From Clostridiales bacterium (GTDB taxonomy: Bacteria > Bacillota > Clostridia > Saccharofermentanales > Saccharofermentanaceae): 64,000 bases of DNA. Position 1 is the first letter of the stretch. The number at the start of each line of letters is the position of its first letter. The notes under the pieces are model-generated. The model searched no databases. It saw nothing but the letters and a program-made list of their open reading frames with translations, and had not been told where the DNA came from. The translations under genes and the position numbers were made by a program. The stretch lies in the NCBI GenBank assembly GCA_017480325.1, contig JAFVAY010000006.1:61950-125949 (forward strand). The letters run 5' to 3'. Positions 17,167 to 25,185 of the stretch are shown piece by piece.

Positions 17167-19306
17167 CGGCAGATCCGTTATCTGTATCGGATTTCTTTCT
17201 TCCCTTTCTGGTAGGACAGTCCTCATTGCTGCATCTGGGGTACATCTTCCCTCTGAATCTGTGGAGGACCATATACGAACCGCAGGTATCGCACTTCTTA
17301 CCGTCTACGGGAAGATCCCAGGAAATGAACTTACAATCAGGATCAGAGCCCTTCTTATCACATACGTAGAAGGTCTTTCTGTTCTTTATAGTCTTCTTGA
17401 TAAGAAGTCCGGAACCGCACAGAGGGCATTTACCCTTGGCCTGAACCTCGATATTTCTGGTGTACTTACAGTCGGGATAGTTGGAGCAGGCGATGAACTT
17501 ACCGTTTCTTCCGTCCTTTATGACCAGATCGCCTCCGCATTCGGGGCACTGTTCACCGGTTTTAACATCCTCGATCTTGATCTTCTCTATGCTCTGATCT
17601 GCGTGCTTGATCTTCTCGTGGAAGTCGGGATAGAAATCCTTGAGAAGCTCTACCCAGTCCTTCTCTCCTGTCTCCACATTATCAAGCTTCGACTCCATTC
17701 CGGCAGTAAAGGACACATCCACTATCTCGTTGAAATTCTCCTCCAGCATGTCGGTGACAAGCTTGCCGAGATCTGTAATGAGAAGGTTCTTCCCCTCCTT
17801 CTCCACATACTTACGGTCGAGAACGGTAGTTATTGTCTTGGAATACGTGGAAGGTCTTCCGATGCCGAACTCCTCCATAGCCTTGATGAGCGATGCTTCG
17901 TTATAGTGTGCCGGAGGCATAGTCTTCTTAGCCTCGTTCTTGGCTCCCAGATTCTTCAGGGTCTGTCCTTCCTCTACCTCGGGAAGGATCGTCTTGCCCT
18001 CGTCGGAGCCCTTATCCGACTTCACATCGGCATACGCTGCCAGGAAGCCCGGGAAAACAACCGTCTCGCCCGTCGCTCTGAAGATATCGTCACCGCACTC
18101 GGCATCTATGGTCACGGTGTTAGTAACAGCATCAGCCATCTGTGAAGCTAAGAATCTCTCCCATATAAGCTTATAAAGCTTGTACTGCTCGGTGCTTAAG
18201 GACGACCTTACGGATTCTGGATCCAGATCGAAGTGAGAAGGTCTTATAGCCTCGTGCGCATCCTGTGCGGAGTTTCTGTTCTTAAACTGTCTCTTATAGG
18301 GGCATACATAGCTTGCTCCGTACTGTTTGGCGATCAGACCGTGTGAAGCTGCAATAGCCTCATCGGATACTCTGACCGAGTCAGTTCTTATGTAAGTTAC
18401 AAGAGCTGTCTGACCCTGTCCCTCGATATTGACACCCTCATAAAGCTGCTGAGCAACTCTGGTGGTAGTTCTGGTGGTAAAACCTATCCTTCTGGAGGCT
18501 TCCTGCTGCATAGTCGAGGTCGTAAAAGGAGGAGCTGGCTTTCTGGCGCCCTTGCCTTTTTTTACCGAGATAGCAGTAAAATCAGCATCTTTAACATTGT
18601 TAAACACCCTCTCGGCAGTCTTCTGATCCATTACCCTTCCGCCTTCGGGCTTAACTATATCTCCATTGATCCTGGTACCGTAGTACTTGACCGTGAAGGC
18701 ATCCTTCTTCGCTCCCGGAGTGACCTCTGCACTTAAATTCCAGTAATCCTCAGGAATGAACTTATCTATCTCTTCATCCTTATCCATAACCATTCTGGTG
18801 ACTACGGACTGAACTCTTCCTGCAGAGAGACCGGTACGGATCTTCTTGCAAAGAAGAGGGCTTAACTCATAGCCCACGAGTCTGTCTAAGATACGTCTCG
18901 CCTGCTGAGCATTTACAAGATCCATGTCTATGGTCCTGGGAGCATCAATAGCGGCGAGAACCGCTTTCTTGGTAATCTCATTGAAGGTGACACGGCACTT
19001 GGACGAAGGATCTATCTTCAGAGTCTTCGCCACATGCCAGGCAATAGCCTCTCCCTCGCGGTCAGGGTCGGTAGCGATGTACACCACCTCCGCCTGATTC
19101 GCCAAAGCAATAAGCTCCTTCTTTATTTTTACATTCTTATCTATATATATAGGCTTAAAGTCATTATCAACGTTTACACCCAGCGTCTTATCCGGAAGAT
19201 CTCTGAAGTGACCTACCGTTGCCGTAACCTTATAATCCTTACCGAGATATCTTTCTATTGTCTTTGCCTTAGCAGGAGACTCAACAATCACAAGATTCTT
19301 ACTCAT
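17159..19306 (-). CDS. topA: DNA topoisomerase I (type IA)
   Basis: 715 residues from ATG 19306; GGTGA lies 9 nt before it, and a TTG nine bases earlier is a weaker choice. It relaxes negative supercoils. The TOPRIM domain begins LVIVESPAKAKTIERYLG and has DPDREGEAIAWH; the active-site tyrosine is in TYIRTDSVRVS. Three C-terminal zinc ribbons follow (CPECGGDL, CPLCGSGL, CDTCGSYM), giving the usual Firmicute length. In relatives dprA normally lies directly upstream, but here a leftover dprA end and a 6-kb AT-rich island intervene. Confidence 0.98.
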   Translation of the reverse strand: MSKNLVIVESPAKAKTIERYLGKDYKVTATVGHFRDLPDKTLGVNVDNDFKPIYIDKNVKIKKELIALANQAEVVYIATDPDREGEAIAWHVAKTLKIDPSSKCRVTFNEITKKAVLAAIDAPRTIDMDLVNAQQARRILDRLVGYELSPLLCKKIRTGLSAGRVQSVVTRMVMDKDEEIDKFIPEDYWNLSAEVTPGAKKDAFTVKYYGTRINGDIVKPEGGRVMDQKTAERVFNNVKDADFTAISVKKGKGARKPAPPFTTSTMQQEASRRIGFTTRTTTRVAQQLYEGVNIEGQGQTALVTYIRTDSVRVSDEAIAASHGLIAKQYGASYVCPYKRQFKNRNSAQDAHEAIRPSHFDLDPESVRSSLSTEQYKLYKLIWERFLASQMADAVTNTVTIDAECGDDIFRATGETVVFPGFLAAYADVKSDKGSDEGKTILPEVEEGQTLKNLGAKNEAKKTMPPAHYNEASLIKAMEEFGIGRPSTYSKTITTVLDRKYVEKEGKNLLITDLGKLVTDMLEENFNEIVDVSFTAGMESKLDNVETGEKDWVELLKDFYPDFHEKIKHADQSIEKIKIEDVKTGEQCPECGGDLVIKDGRNGKFIACSNYPDCKYTRNIEVQAKGKCPLCGSGLLIKKTIKNRKTFYVCDKKGSDPDCKFISWDLPVDGKKCDTCGSYMVLHRFRGKMYPRCSNEDCPTRKGRKKSDTDNGSADE

Positions 19307-19350
19307 CTTCAACAATCACCGCTTTCATCGATTCAAGGTCTTACTATAGA

Positions 19351-19461
19351 TTAACGCCCGTAAATTGTCAAAACATATTTTCCTCTGTCCATAGCGATGC
19401 GCCCTTCGGTCTCAAACAAAGTTAGAAGCAAAGACAAATTAGCATCTAGAAAAACTGGAAT
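19351..19461 (-). pseudogene. Leftover 3' end of a dprA gene next to topA
   Basis: Read on the minus strand in one frame this gives ANLSLLLTLFETEGRIAMD, then RGKYVLTIYGR and a TAA. It aligns with the end of the intact DprA (YLSSIVTMLETEGRIANDM, then GRYVLTMKGY), the DprA winged-helix end. DNA identity is only partial outside a perfect 20-bp core (19394-19413). The frame lies directly after the stop of the pyrophosphatase-like gene and has no start. The TAA is 44 bp from topA, a natural dprA-topA distance, so this is probably the original gene end. Confidence 0.75.
19394..19413. repeat. 20-bp direct repeat, topA-side copy (att-like boundary)
   Basis: gcgatgcgcccttcggtctc, identical to 25618-25637 and in the same orientation. 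It encodes the ETEGRIA segment of the DprA end. The two copies bracket an AT-rich island of about 6.2 kb. Confidence 0.7.
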
Positions 19462-19785
19462 TTACATTATTATTTCCGATTGATAATACTGTTCTTGAAA
19501 CTTAATCAACTCCGCTATTTCTTCTTTGTTAAACGATGTGTCTGTGGGACAAACTATCCACTTTTCTTCTATATCATCACTACGGCGAACGATTGCAATA
19601 ATTTTCCCTGTAAATCGTTCAACCGGCTTATCAATGCCTAAAATATATGCGTCCTGCTCTTCGCCATCAGGGGCCATAATACCTTCAATATACCCATAGT
19701 TAATTGGATAATACATATCTTTGTATTCCGGGTGATAGCTTCCAAGAGGTCTGTCAACTGTAACGGTAACAATATTACCAATCAT
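19462..19785 (-). CDS. Small inorganic pyrophosphatase-like protein
   Basis: 107 residues, shorter than the roughly 170 of standard soluble family I pyrophosphatases. VDRPLGSYHPEYKDMYYPINYGYIEGIMAPDGEEQDAYILG matches their YPVNYGYIPG and D-x-x-x-D core; the third acidic motif is shortened to GKIIAIVRRSDDIEEKWIV. Hydrolysis of pyrophosphate or a related phosphoanhydride is plausible but unproven for this short branch. GGGAGAG precedes the ATG. It is the last gene on the topA side of the island and its stop abuts the dprA remnant. Confidence 0.7.
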   Translation of the reverse strand: MIGNIVTVTVDRPLGSYHPEYKDMYYPINYGYIEGIMAPDGEEQDAYILGIDKPVERFTGKIIAIVRRSDDIEEKWIVCPTDTSFNKEEIAELIKFQEQYYQSEIIM

Positions 19786-19837
19786 TTTAACTCTCCCATC
19801 AATACTGATTTAACCTGCAAAAAACACTCGAATCATA

Positions 19838-19993
19838 TTAACATACTATATATCCAGTCGGTAAAAACCTGACCAAATCATCACCATTAGCTTCTATATT
19901 CTGATCTGCAATTTGATCATAGTATTCAAGCTCATGTATGAGAATAGGTAGTTCTTTTATCGTTCTCATCATCGTCATAAGCGAAGTCTTCAT
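19838..19993 (-). CDS. Possible 51-residue protein of unknown function
   Basis: An ATG-to-TAA frame starting MKTSLMTMMRTIKELPILIH and ending LPTGYIVC. It is mildly amphipathic and acidic in the middle, and it has no clear ribosome site. It lies alone in the gap between the pyrophosphatase-like gene and the SPFH operon terminator. The rest of the 19786-20126 gap holds nothing else I can support. Confidence 0.3.
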   Translation of the reverse strand: MKTSLMTMMRTIKELPILIHELEYYDQIADQNIEANGDDLVRFLPTGYIVC

Positions 19994-20126
19994 TATAGGT
20001 AAAACCTGTCACCTCGACCACTTGAATAATACAGGTCGTAGAATGTCAATAAAATCAGGTGTTTTGAGTTTTTGTCTTTCTTTAAAAAGGCAACTTACGA
20101 CAAATTGAATTAAAAGATGCGCCCAG

Positions 20127-20158
20127 AAAAAGGCCAGGCTCGATTGCTTGGTCTTTTT
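20127..20158 (-). terminator. Terminator of the SPFH/zinc-ribbon operon
   Basis: AAAAAGGCCAGGC and GCTTGGTCTTTTT form a 13-bp stem (two G-T pairs) around a 6-nt loop, with U runs readable on either strand. It lies 55 bp beyond the stop of the last operon gene. Confidence 0.75.
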
Positions 20159-20212
20159 ACATTTCTCGTATTTTACTCGCTATCAAATGTTCTCACTTAC
20201 TTAAGTTTGTGG

Positions 20213-21658
20213 CTACCTATCCTCAAAAACAAATGAATCAACAATATTCGTAATAATCATAGATGCTCTGGCCGCATTATCAGCTTCATAACCAATTGAA
20301 CAAACAACCAAGCCGCCATCACAATCAGAAACTATTAAAAACACAGCTTGATCAGTCTCTGTATTATCTGTCAAAAACATATAACTTCTTGCGGGATGAG
20401 TTATTCCCATGTAAGTATCATGAATTATCGCATCGGCAGTATCTACACCTATAGTCTCAAGAATATCATTGTCAAAACCACCGTCATTGATACTTCTTGT
20501 TGATTCAATAAATAGTATTTCTACCATCATGGTAGTATCTTCGTTATAGTATTTTATGCTATCCGTATCTTCTGAATATACAGACCATGTTTGAGGAATA
20601 AGATACTCAATATCATTCAATGATCGTAGAACATAATACAATCCATCAAGTTCTAGAAGCACTTCTTCGCTGTTATTTCTTGAAGTAGCAGTCGTTGCTG
20701 TAGTTGTAGTATTGGTAAATGTATTTGTATAAGAACCATAGTCATAATCATTCAGAGTGGAATAATAATTATTAGTAAGAGAACTATTGTAGGTTGAATA
20801 ATCAGGCCTCTCATAGAAAAAGACTAAGTAGATTATCAACATAATAGCTATACCAGCTATAGCGGCACCAATAATTATGATAGTTGTCTTATGTCGTTTC
20901 TTCTCCTCAGCTCTAATTGAATTAAACTTATTGCATATTTCAGTGTATGTATTGCTGATCGTAGAGTTACCCCTATATATGGTAGTTGATTTATGATAGA
21001 GCTCATCAGCTTTAGCCTTCCACAATTTCGCCCAGTAGGGTGTTTTCTCGTTATAATCGAGATTTGACAGAAAATCCATCTTCGAATTGATATAAAGAAT
21101 CGCATCTGTCATCGTTTCCTGATCATTTGGAAAAGGGAAGTTCTGGATCAATCGCGTCAGTTCTTTTTCAGCGTTTGTTAATGTGGGTGTCGATGCCGCT
21201 GTCTTAATTGCACGCCATATTACGTAGATAATCAGAGGGTAACAACAAAAAACAAAATTGGATATTACAAACAAAATCTTGGTTGACGATGACCAAGTAC
21301 TAAAACCACCTGTACTCTTAACAACCGGCTTAGGTTGACGTTGAATATTATCCTCGCAATCATCTACCTTGTTGATAAAGTCAACGAGATTACTACTAAT
21401 GCTCTGCGATTGAATTGCATGACCACACGATGGGCAATTCCCATATTTTGATTCTAGGATCTCGCCACAATATGGACACTTTTTTACTGTACCAACATAT
21501 ACCTCTTTTCGGTTCTCAGATTCATTGTCAACAGTATTGGTATAGAATGTGTTGTCATCTTTCGGAGGAGCGGGTTTTATTGAAACCTTGGACCCACACT
21601 TATTACAGAATTTCGCATTATCAGGAAGTCTACTCCCACAATTATTACAGAATACCAT
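20213..21658 (-). CDS. Zinc-ribbon membrane protein with extracytoplasmic C-terminal domain
   Basis: 481 residues. Two zinc ribbons open the protein: CNNCGSRLPDNAKFCNKCG (about 4-22) and CPYCGEILESKYGNCPSCG (about 61-79). Two membrane helices follow, near residues 128-150 (ILFVISNFVFCCYPLIIYVI) and 265-290 (TTIIIIGAAIAGIAIMLIIY), with a helical cytoplasmic loop between. A Ser/Thr/Asn/Tyr-rich linker leads to a C-terminal domain of about 150 residues whose pattern recalls small stress-sensor or lipoprotein folds, but I cannot name it. It is the last gene of the five-gene operon, 13 bp after the previous one, and its base composition is low in GC. Confidence 0.7.
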   Translation of the reverse strand: MVFCNNCGSRLPDNAKFCNKCGSKVSIKPAPPKDDNTFYTNTVDNESENRKEVYVGTVKKCPYCGEILESKYGNCPSCGHAIQSQSISSNLVDFINKVDDCEDNIQRQPKPVVKSTGGFSTWSSSTKILFVISNFVFCCYPLIIYVIWRAIKTAASTPTLTNAEKELTRLIQNFPFPNDQETMTDAILYINSKMDFLSNLDYNEKTPYWAKLWKAKADELYHKSTTIYRGNSTISNTYTEICNKFNSIRAEEKKRHKTTIIIIGAAIAGIAIMLIIYLVFFYERPDYSTYNSSLTNNYYSTLNDYDYGSYTNTFTNTTTTATTATSRNNSEEVLLELDGLYYVLRSLNDIEYLIPQTWSVYSEDTDSIKYYNEDTTMMVEILFIESTRSINDGGFDNDILETIGVDTADAIIHDTYMGITHPARSYMFLTDNTETDQAVFLIVSDCDGGLVVCSIGYEADNAARASMIITNIVDSFVFEDR

Positions 21659-21671
21659 AACACTCTCCTCT

Positions 21672-22064
21672 CTACTGCATATAAGCTCCAGTACTGTATG
21701 AATATATCGTCATAATCAAACCTAATACCACACCCAATAATCCTAAAACCAATGCAATATGGATCCTTTTCGAATTATTGCCTTTAGCTATTTGAACTGC
21801 AGCTATTACTAGAGCCGCTATAGATGCAGGAAGACAACAGAACAATCCAAGAATACTTAATCCGAATGCTAAGGAATCATAACTGGAACCCTCATTATTA
21901 CTGTCATTTATATTACTGGAAAAAGAATTAGCCTTCTGATCCGGAGGCATCTGATATTCGATGTGTTCGACTTCATTGGCTTTGCTAAAGTCAAAAGATG
22001 TTCCGCAACTGCTACAGAATTTACTTCCATCAGGATTTGAAGCTCCACAATTATGACAGTACAT
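21672..22064 (-). CDS. Zinc-ribbon protein with two membrane helices (DUF4190-like)
   Basis: 130 residues. An N-terminal zinc ribbon (CHNCGASNPDGSKFCSSCG) is followed by a polar linker of about 45 residues and two hydrophobic helices (LAFGLSILGLFCCLPASIAALVIA and IHIALVLGLLGVVLGLIMTIY) as in DUF4190-type proteins. GAGGAG precedes the ATG. Its ribbon closely resembles the first one of the next gene, suggesting duplicated membrane-tethered ribbons that act with the SPFH protein. Biochemical role unknown. Confidence 0.7.
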   Translation of the reverse strand: MYCHNCGASNPDGSKFCSSCGTSFDFSKANEVEHIEYQMPPDQKANSFSSNINDSNNEGSSYDSLAFGLSILGLFCCLPASIAALVIAAVQIAKGNNSKRIHIALVLGLLGVVLGLIMTIYSYSTGAYMQ

Positions 22065-22079
22065 ACTAAATACTCCTCA

Positions 22080-22382
22080 TTACCAGAATTTCTTTAATAT
22101 TGAAGCAACCTTGTCAGCAACCTCTAAAGTCTCTTTGGGATTATTGAGAACTGTGTTTATTACTTTCTTCTTTGTTTCTAATACTGATAATTCCTTGGCT
22201 CTTTCTATTTCTATTTGAGCGTCACGCGCCTTTGCTTCCGAACGAGACTTTAATCGCATGTCCTGAGATGCGGCCTTTTCATCAAAAATGATTTTTGACC
22301 CACAAAACTCGCATACTGCCACACCATTAATCGTGCCAATATTCATAAAAGCTCCACAATTAGGACATTTAATTTCAATCAT
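22080..22382 (-). CDS. Small zinc-ribbon protein with helical tail
   Basis: 100 residues from ATG 22382; AAGGAG sits 8 nt before it, and a GTG nine bases earlier is less likely. The N-terminal ribbon is IKCPNCGAFMNIGT, then VCEFCGSKIIFDEK; the rest is a charged helix rich in Lys, Glu, Arg and Ala ending in a hydrophobic-aromatic ILKKFW. It has no membrane segment. The start lies just inside the preceding GYF_2 gene's end. It may be a soluble adaptor of the SPFH complex; that is inference. Confidence 0.65.
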   Translation of the reverse strand: MIEIKCPNCGAFMNIGTINGVAVCEFCGSKIIFDEKAASQDMRLKSRSEAKARDAQIEIERAKELSVLETKKKVINTVLNNPKETLEVADKVASILKKFW

Positions 22383-22387
22383 GCTTG

Positions 22388-22732
22388 TCACTCCTTATCT
22401 TGAGGGATTGGAGGAGGATTCAACGCCACATACTTTAATATTTCAGGGACGTTTTCAACCAAGGTCCAATCTTGCATTCCGGCTTTCCAAACATAAGTCT
22501 CTTTTACTATCTTCTTTTCAGAAATCAATCGCGATATCTCCGTCAAAGAAAATGGTCCCGCAACCGAGTTTTCTAAAACGACATAATAAATTTCATTTAC
22601 ACTAGACTGATTTGACTGCTTTTGGTTCATTGCCTGAATATTCGTATTCATCGAAGCAACGATTTGATTTGCAACGGTCAACCCCATTCCAAACTCAACC
22701 AATTTGTCTGTTGAAAAGATACTATCGTTCAT
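22388..22732 (-). CDS. GYF_2-domain protein
   Basis: 114 residues. About residues 47-100 form a GYF_2 domain: IYYVVLENSVAGPFSLTEIS, then KETYVWKAGMQDWTLVENVP. The same domain closes the SPFH protein encoded just upstream, including the proline-rich end (NPPPIPQ here, PIPPPIPTM there). GYF folds bind proline-rich peptides, so the two could bind each other's or other proteins' tails. The N-terminal 45 residues are helical. GGGAGGT precedes the ATG; the gap to the SPFH gene is 12 bp. Confidence 0.75.
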   Translation of the reverse strand: MNDSIFSTDKLVEFGMGLTVANQIVASMNTNIQAMNQKQSNQSSVNEIYYVVLENSVAGPFSLTEISRLISEKKIVKETYVWKAGMQDWTLVENVPEILKYVALNPPPIPQDKE

Positions 22733-22744
22733 ATAGACCTCCCA

Positions 22745-24121
22745 TCACATCGTTGGAATCGGAGGAGGAATAGGCAAGTCAGAAGCAAATAACCCATGAA
22801 GCTCCTGTACATTTCCTGCTCTATCCCAGTTTTGCATTCCTGGTTTCCATACCAGTGAATCCTGATTAAATGAACCTGCTTTTACCATTTGAGAAAGATA
22901 CTGAATATCAAATGGTCCCGTTGATTGACCATTAACTGCAACATTATAAGATGACGGCATTACAGGTGGAACAGGTGGCACCGTAGTATTACCTGCAGGG
23001 GTAGAACCAACGCCGGACATCATACCATTCATCGTTCCAATTAAGTTTTGACCTATTGCGCCACCCATTGCTATACCAGTCATCATGGCTGCGGGATTCA
23101 TACCACCGTCCTCTCCCATATTCATGGCTCCGTTAGCCCCCATCTGTCCCAAGGCCTGAGCACCTGCAATACCAACTTCAGCCTGTTTTTCAATTTGAAA
23201 TGCAGCCATATTCGCAGATTGAGTTTGCTTATGCATAGCATACTGAGATTCTTCTCTTTGTAAGCGCAAAGTCTCTTTCATATTCTCGGCGTTAATCTGC
23301 TGCATATCCTTAATATTCTGGACATTTGCTTCCTTATTCGCCATAGCAACTGATTTACTTACATCTGTTGCAACTTCAAGTAAACTCCTATATCCAACAC
23401 TACTCTTATCTGTTTCAATTGCCGATATTGCTAACTGAGATACAAACACACCGAAAGTAACTCGCATATGCTGACGCAAGTACAATTCGGCTTCTTGCTT
23501 AATATCTAAGATTGTTGTCTCGATTTGCAGAGCGGATATATTCTTCTTAGCAGGTTCATTTGCTACGATATTCTTTACAGCACCAATTATGAGATCTCTT
23601 ACTTGGATTTTAAACTTCTCTAAATCAAAAGAATCAAGCCTGTGAAGTTTAATGAAATCCTTATAATCCGTAATATTAAATGTCATCCTTCCCCTTACCG
23701 CAACAGGGACACCAAAATCAGAATATCTAGGATCATAAACATCAAAAAAAGGAACGGCAAAAGGTATCTGTATAACTTCAGCCAAATTAATAAAATATAC
23801 TTCAGCTTGAAACGGTGTATCCCCATCATAGACAGCTCCATAGATTCTGTTCAAGAAAGGGAAGTTTGCTGTAATCAAAGTCTTATCGATTGGACCTTCT
23901 ATAAACTCCTGAAATACAGATTCATTTTGCTGATATACAAAAACAGCTACTGAACCGTCTTTAACACGAAGACGAGAACCTAATCTTATGGAGTTGGCTC
24001 GTTCTGCCTTATTCGGATCACTAGGACGCCATTTCCAAATTAGATAATCCTCTTCATCACATCGGATTACATCTAGCAGGCCTTTTGCCGATTCTTCCTG
24101 TAATATCTTTTTAATTCCCAT
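22745..24121 (-). CDS. SPFH-domain protein with C-terminal GYF_2 domain
   Basis: 458 residues, first gene of the operon. Residues about 20-260 form an SPFH (stomatin/prohibitin) domain of the YdjI/virion-core-like branch: LIWKWRPSDPNKAERANSIRL, then VKDGSVAVFVYQQNE, then GVPVAVRGRMTFNITD. A helical region follows (SVAMANKEANVQNIKD), then a Gly/Met/Ala-rich stretch (about 320-385), then a GYF_2 domain (YNVAVNGQSTGPFDIQYLSQ, then DSLVWKPGMQNWD). The zinc ribbon that usually ends this branch is absent; separate downstream genes supply ribbons instead. SPFH proteins oligomerise on membranes. Expression probably depends on the attenuator-like leader at 24172-24314. Confidence 0.8.
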   Translation of the reverse strand: MGIKKILQEESAKGLLDVIRCDEEDYLIWKWRPSDPNKAERANSIRLGSRLRVKDGSVAVFVYQQNESVFQEFIEGPIDKTLITANFPFLNRIYGAVYDGDTPFQAEVYFINLAEVIQIPFAVPFFDVYDPRYSDFGVPVAVRGRMTFNITDYKDFIKLHRLDSFDLEKFKIQVRDLIIGAVKNIVANEPAKKNISALQIETTILDIKQEAELYLRQHMRVTFGVFVSQLAISAIETDKSSVGYRSLLEVATDVSKSVAMANKEANVQNIKDMQQINAENMKETLRLQREESQYAMHKQTQSANMAAFQIEKQAEVGIAGAQALGQMGANGAMNMGEDGGMNPAAMMTGIAMGGAIGQNLIGTMNGMMSGVGSTPAGNTTVPPVPPVMPSSYNVAVNGQSTGPFDIQYLSQMVKAGSFNQDSLVWKPGMQNWDRAGNVQELHGLFASDLPIPPPIPTM

Positions 24122-24171
24122 ATTACATCTCCATCTATTAATAAATGTTTATTCTTCTGCTTCGCCACAAT

Positions 24172-24314
24172 AAAAAAGTGTGGCAGTCGAGACCACCACA
24201 CTGAAAAGCGCCAGTCTCGATGCTGCTACACATTCTTTTCCAGATTGGATAAAGAAAGAGACCAGCGTTTTTACCAACGCCAGCCAATCTGGAAAAATAA
24301 AAATGTGTAGCATC
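24172..24314 (-). promoter_or_regulatory. Leader RNA with mutually exclusive hairpins upstream of the SPFH operon
   Basis: On the minus strand, hairpin A pairs GATGCTACACATT (24314-24302) with AATGTGTAGCAGCATC (24234-24219) and has an inner perfect 11-bp stem (24294-24284 with 24248-24238) plus a small GCGTT/AACGC hairpin. Hairpin B pairs GTGTAGCAGCATCGAGAC (24231-24214) with GTCTCGACTGCCACAC (24193-24178) and is followed at once by TTTTTT (24177-24172). A and B share the same segment, so they cannot coexist: B is a terminator and A an antiterminator. A shorter stem AGTGTGG/CCACACT could also terminate. The SPFH ATG is 50 nt past the U run. Ligand unknown. Confidence 0.65.
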
Positions 24315-24317
24315 TTG

Positions 24318-24323
24318 ATTTTA
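24318..24323 (-). promoter_or_regulatory. Candidate -10 box of the SPFH operon leader
   Basis: TAAAAT on the minus strand, followed 4 nt later by the 5' arm of hairpin A, so the transcript would begin at or beside that arm. The -35 region is poor. Confidence 0.35.
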
Positions 24324-24329
24324 CACCAA

Positions 24330-25095
24330 ATGATTTTCAGTATCTCTTACTTAAATTGTTGTTTACAAAACATTAAATTAACGTTCGAGCCGTAATAATT
24401 TATTAACTTTAGATGAGTTTTCCTATTTTTTCCTGTTATATCCATCCTTGTCCGTAAATTTGTTAACAGTCTGTAAACAAAGAAAAATAGGCTTAAGTTT
24501 TTGCCTCTCCCAGTTCTTATAAGTGAAGGGTATTCCAGCCTTCCATTACAGACATTGATCTTCTTGAAATTACCAAGGAAATAAAAATTCAAAAATTTGG
24601 AGAAGAGGGGTTTAAAAAACAGGGGGTCAATGTCGGTATATGTGAAAGGCTTTTTCTTCGGAAGATAGGAAGAGAGCGATAAGGAGGATAAGACAGAACC
24701 GGGATTGCCACCCGGGGGAGGCGATAACAGATACAGAGAATAATGATACTTCTGCGTAGTCACAGGCTGAGTGTTGAAGCGGGGTTTGTCTCCCGTGACC
24801 GTCGCACCCAATGAGCGCAGCGGAGTGGAACCCGAGGTGAGAGTCCTATGTACTCAGGCAAACCTTACGACATTTACGACAGAATTATAGAGTTTTACGG
24901 AAAGTTGCATTTTTCTAAGCAATTCTCCGGAAAGGCTTGTATAATACATATGAGGCGTCTTTTATAGACTTACCGGGGGGCAGACTGTGTGGCCTTGCGC
25001 CTCAATCCAACTCTTCACGACTTCTGCTGTATCATCATATCCGAATACCGATTCTTGGTTGCCTTATTGACTCAACTGGATTTGCTTTATCTACA
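24330..25095. other. Intergenic stretch without a convincing gene
   Basis: This segment separates the SPFH operon leader from the terminator of the comM-dprA operon. The left half (to about 24660) is very AT-rich. A minus-strand frame at 24347-24811 has unnatural composition and no ribosome site. On the minus strand 25064-24963 reads FGYDDTAEVVKSWIEAQGHT, then VCPPVSL and a stop, which looks like the end of a lost protein but has no start. A TATAAT at 24950-24955 precedes an inverted repeat TGAGGCG/CGCCTCA. I assign no function. Confidence 0.4.
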
Positions 25096-25099
25096 TAAG

Positions 25100-25144
25100 A
25101 AAAAGACTCTGGGCCCTCCGCTATCCAGCAGTGGGTCGAGTCTT
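25100..25144 (-). terminator. Terminator of the comM-dprA-nuclease operon
   Basis: AAGACTC (25109-25103 side) and GAGTCTT (25138-25144 side) close a long stem whose minus-strand 3' arm runs into TTTTT and TTCTT. It follows the nuclease-like stop by about 40 bp. Confidence 0.65.
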
Positions 25145-25185
25145 ATCTTGGCTTAATGATAACATAAACACGTGAAATATCAATA

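Noticed and set aside
17096..18145. 349-codon plus-strand frame
   Set aside because: Antisense to topA, which has all catalytic motifs; a shadow frame.
24172..24314. Retron non-coding RNA
   Set aside because: No reverse transcriptase is present, and a U run plus shared hairpin arm fit an attenuator better.
24347..24811. 154-codon minus-strand frame
   Set aside because: Composition is unlike a protein (runs of Ser, Leu and Pro from repetitive DNA), there is no ribosome site, and no family is recognised.
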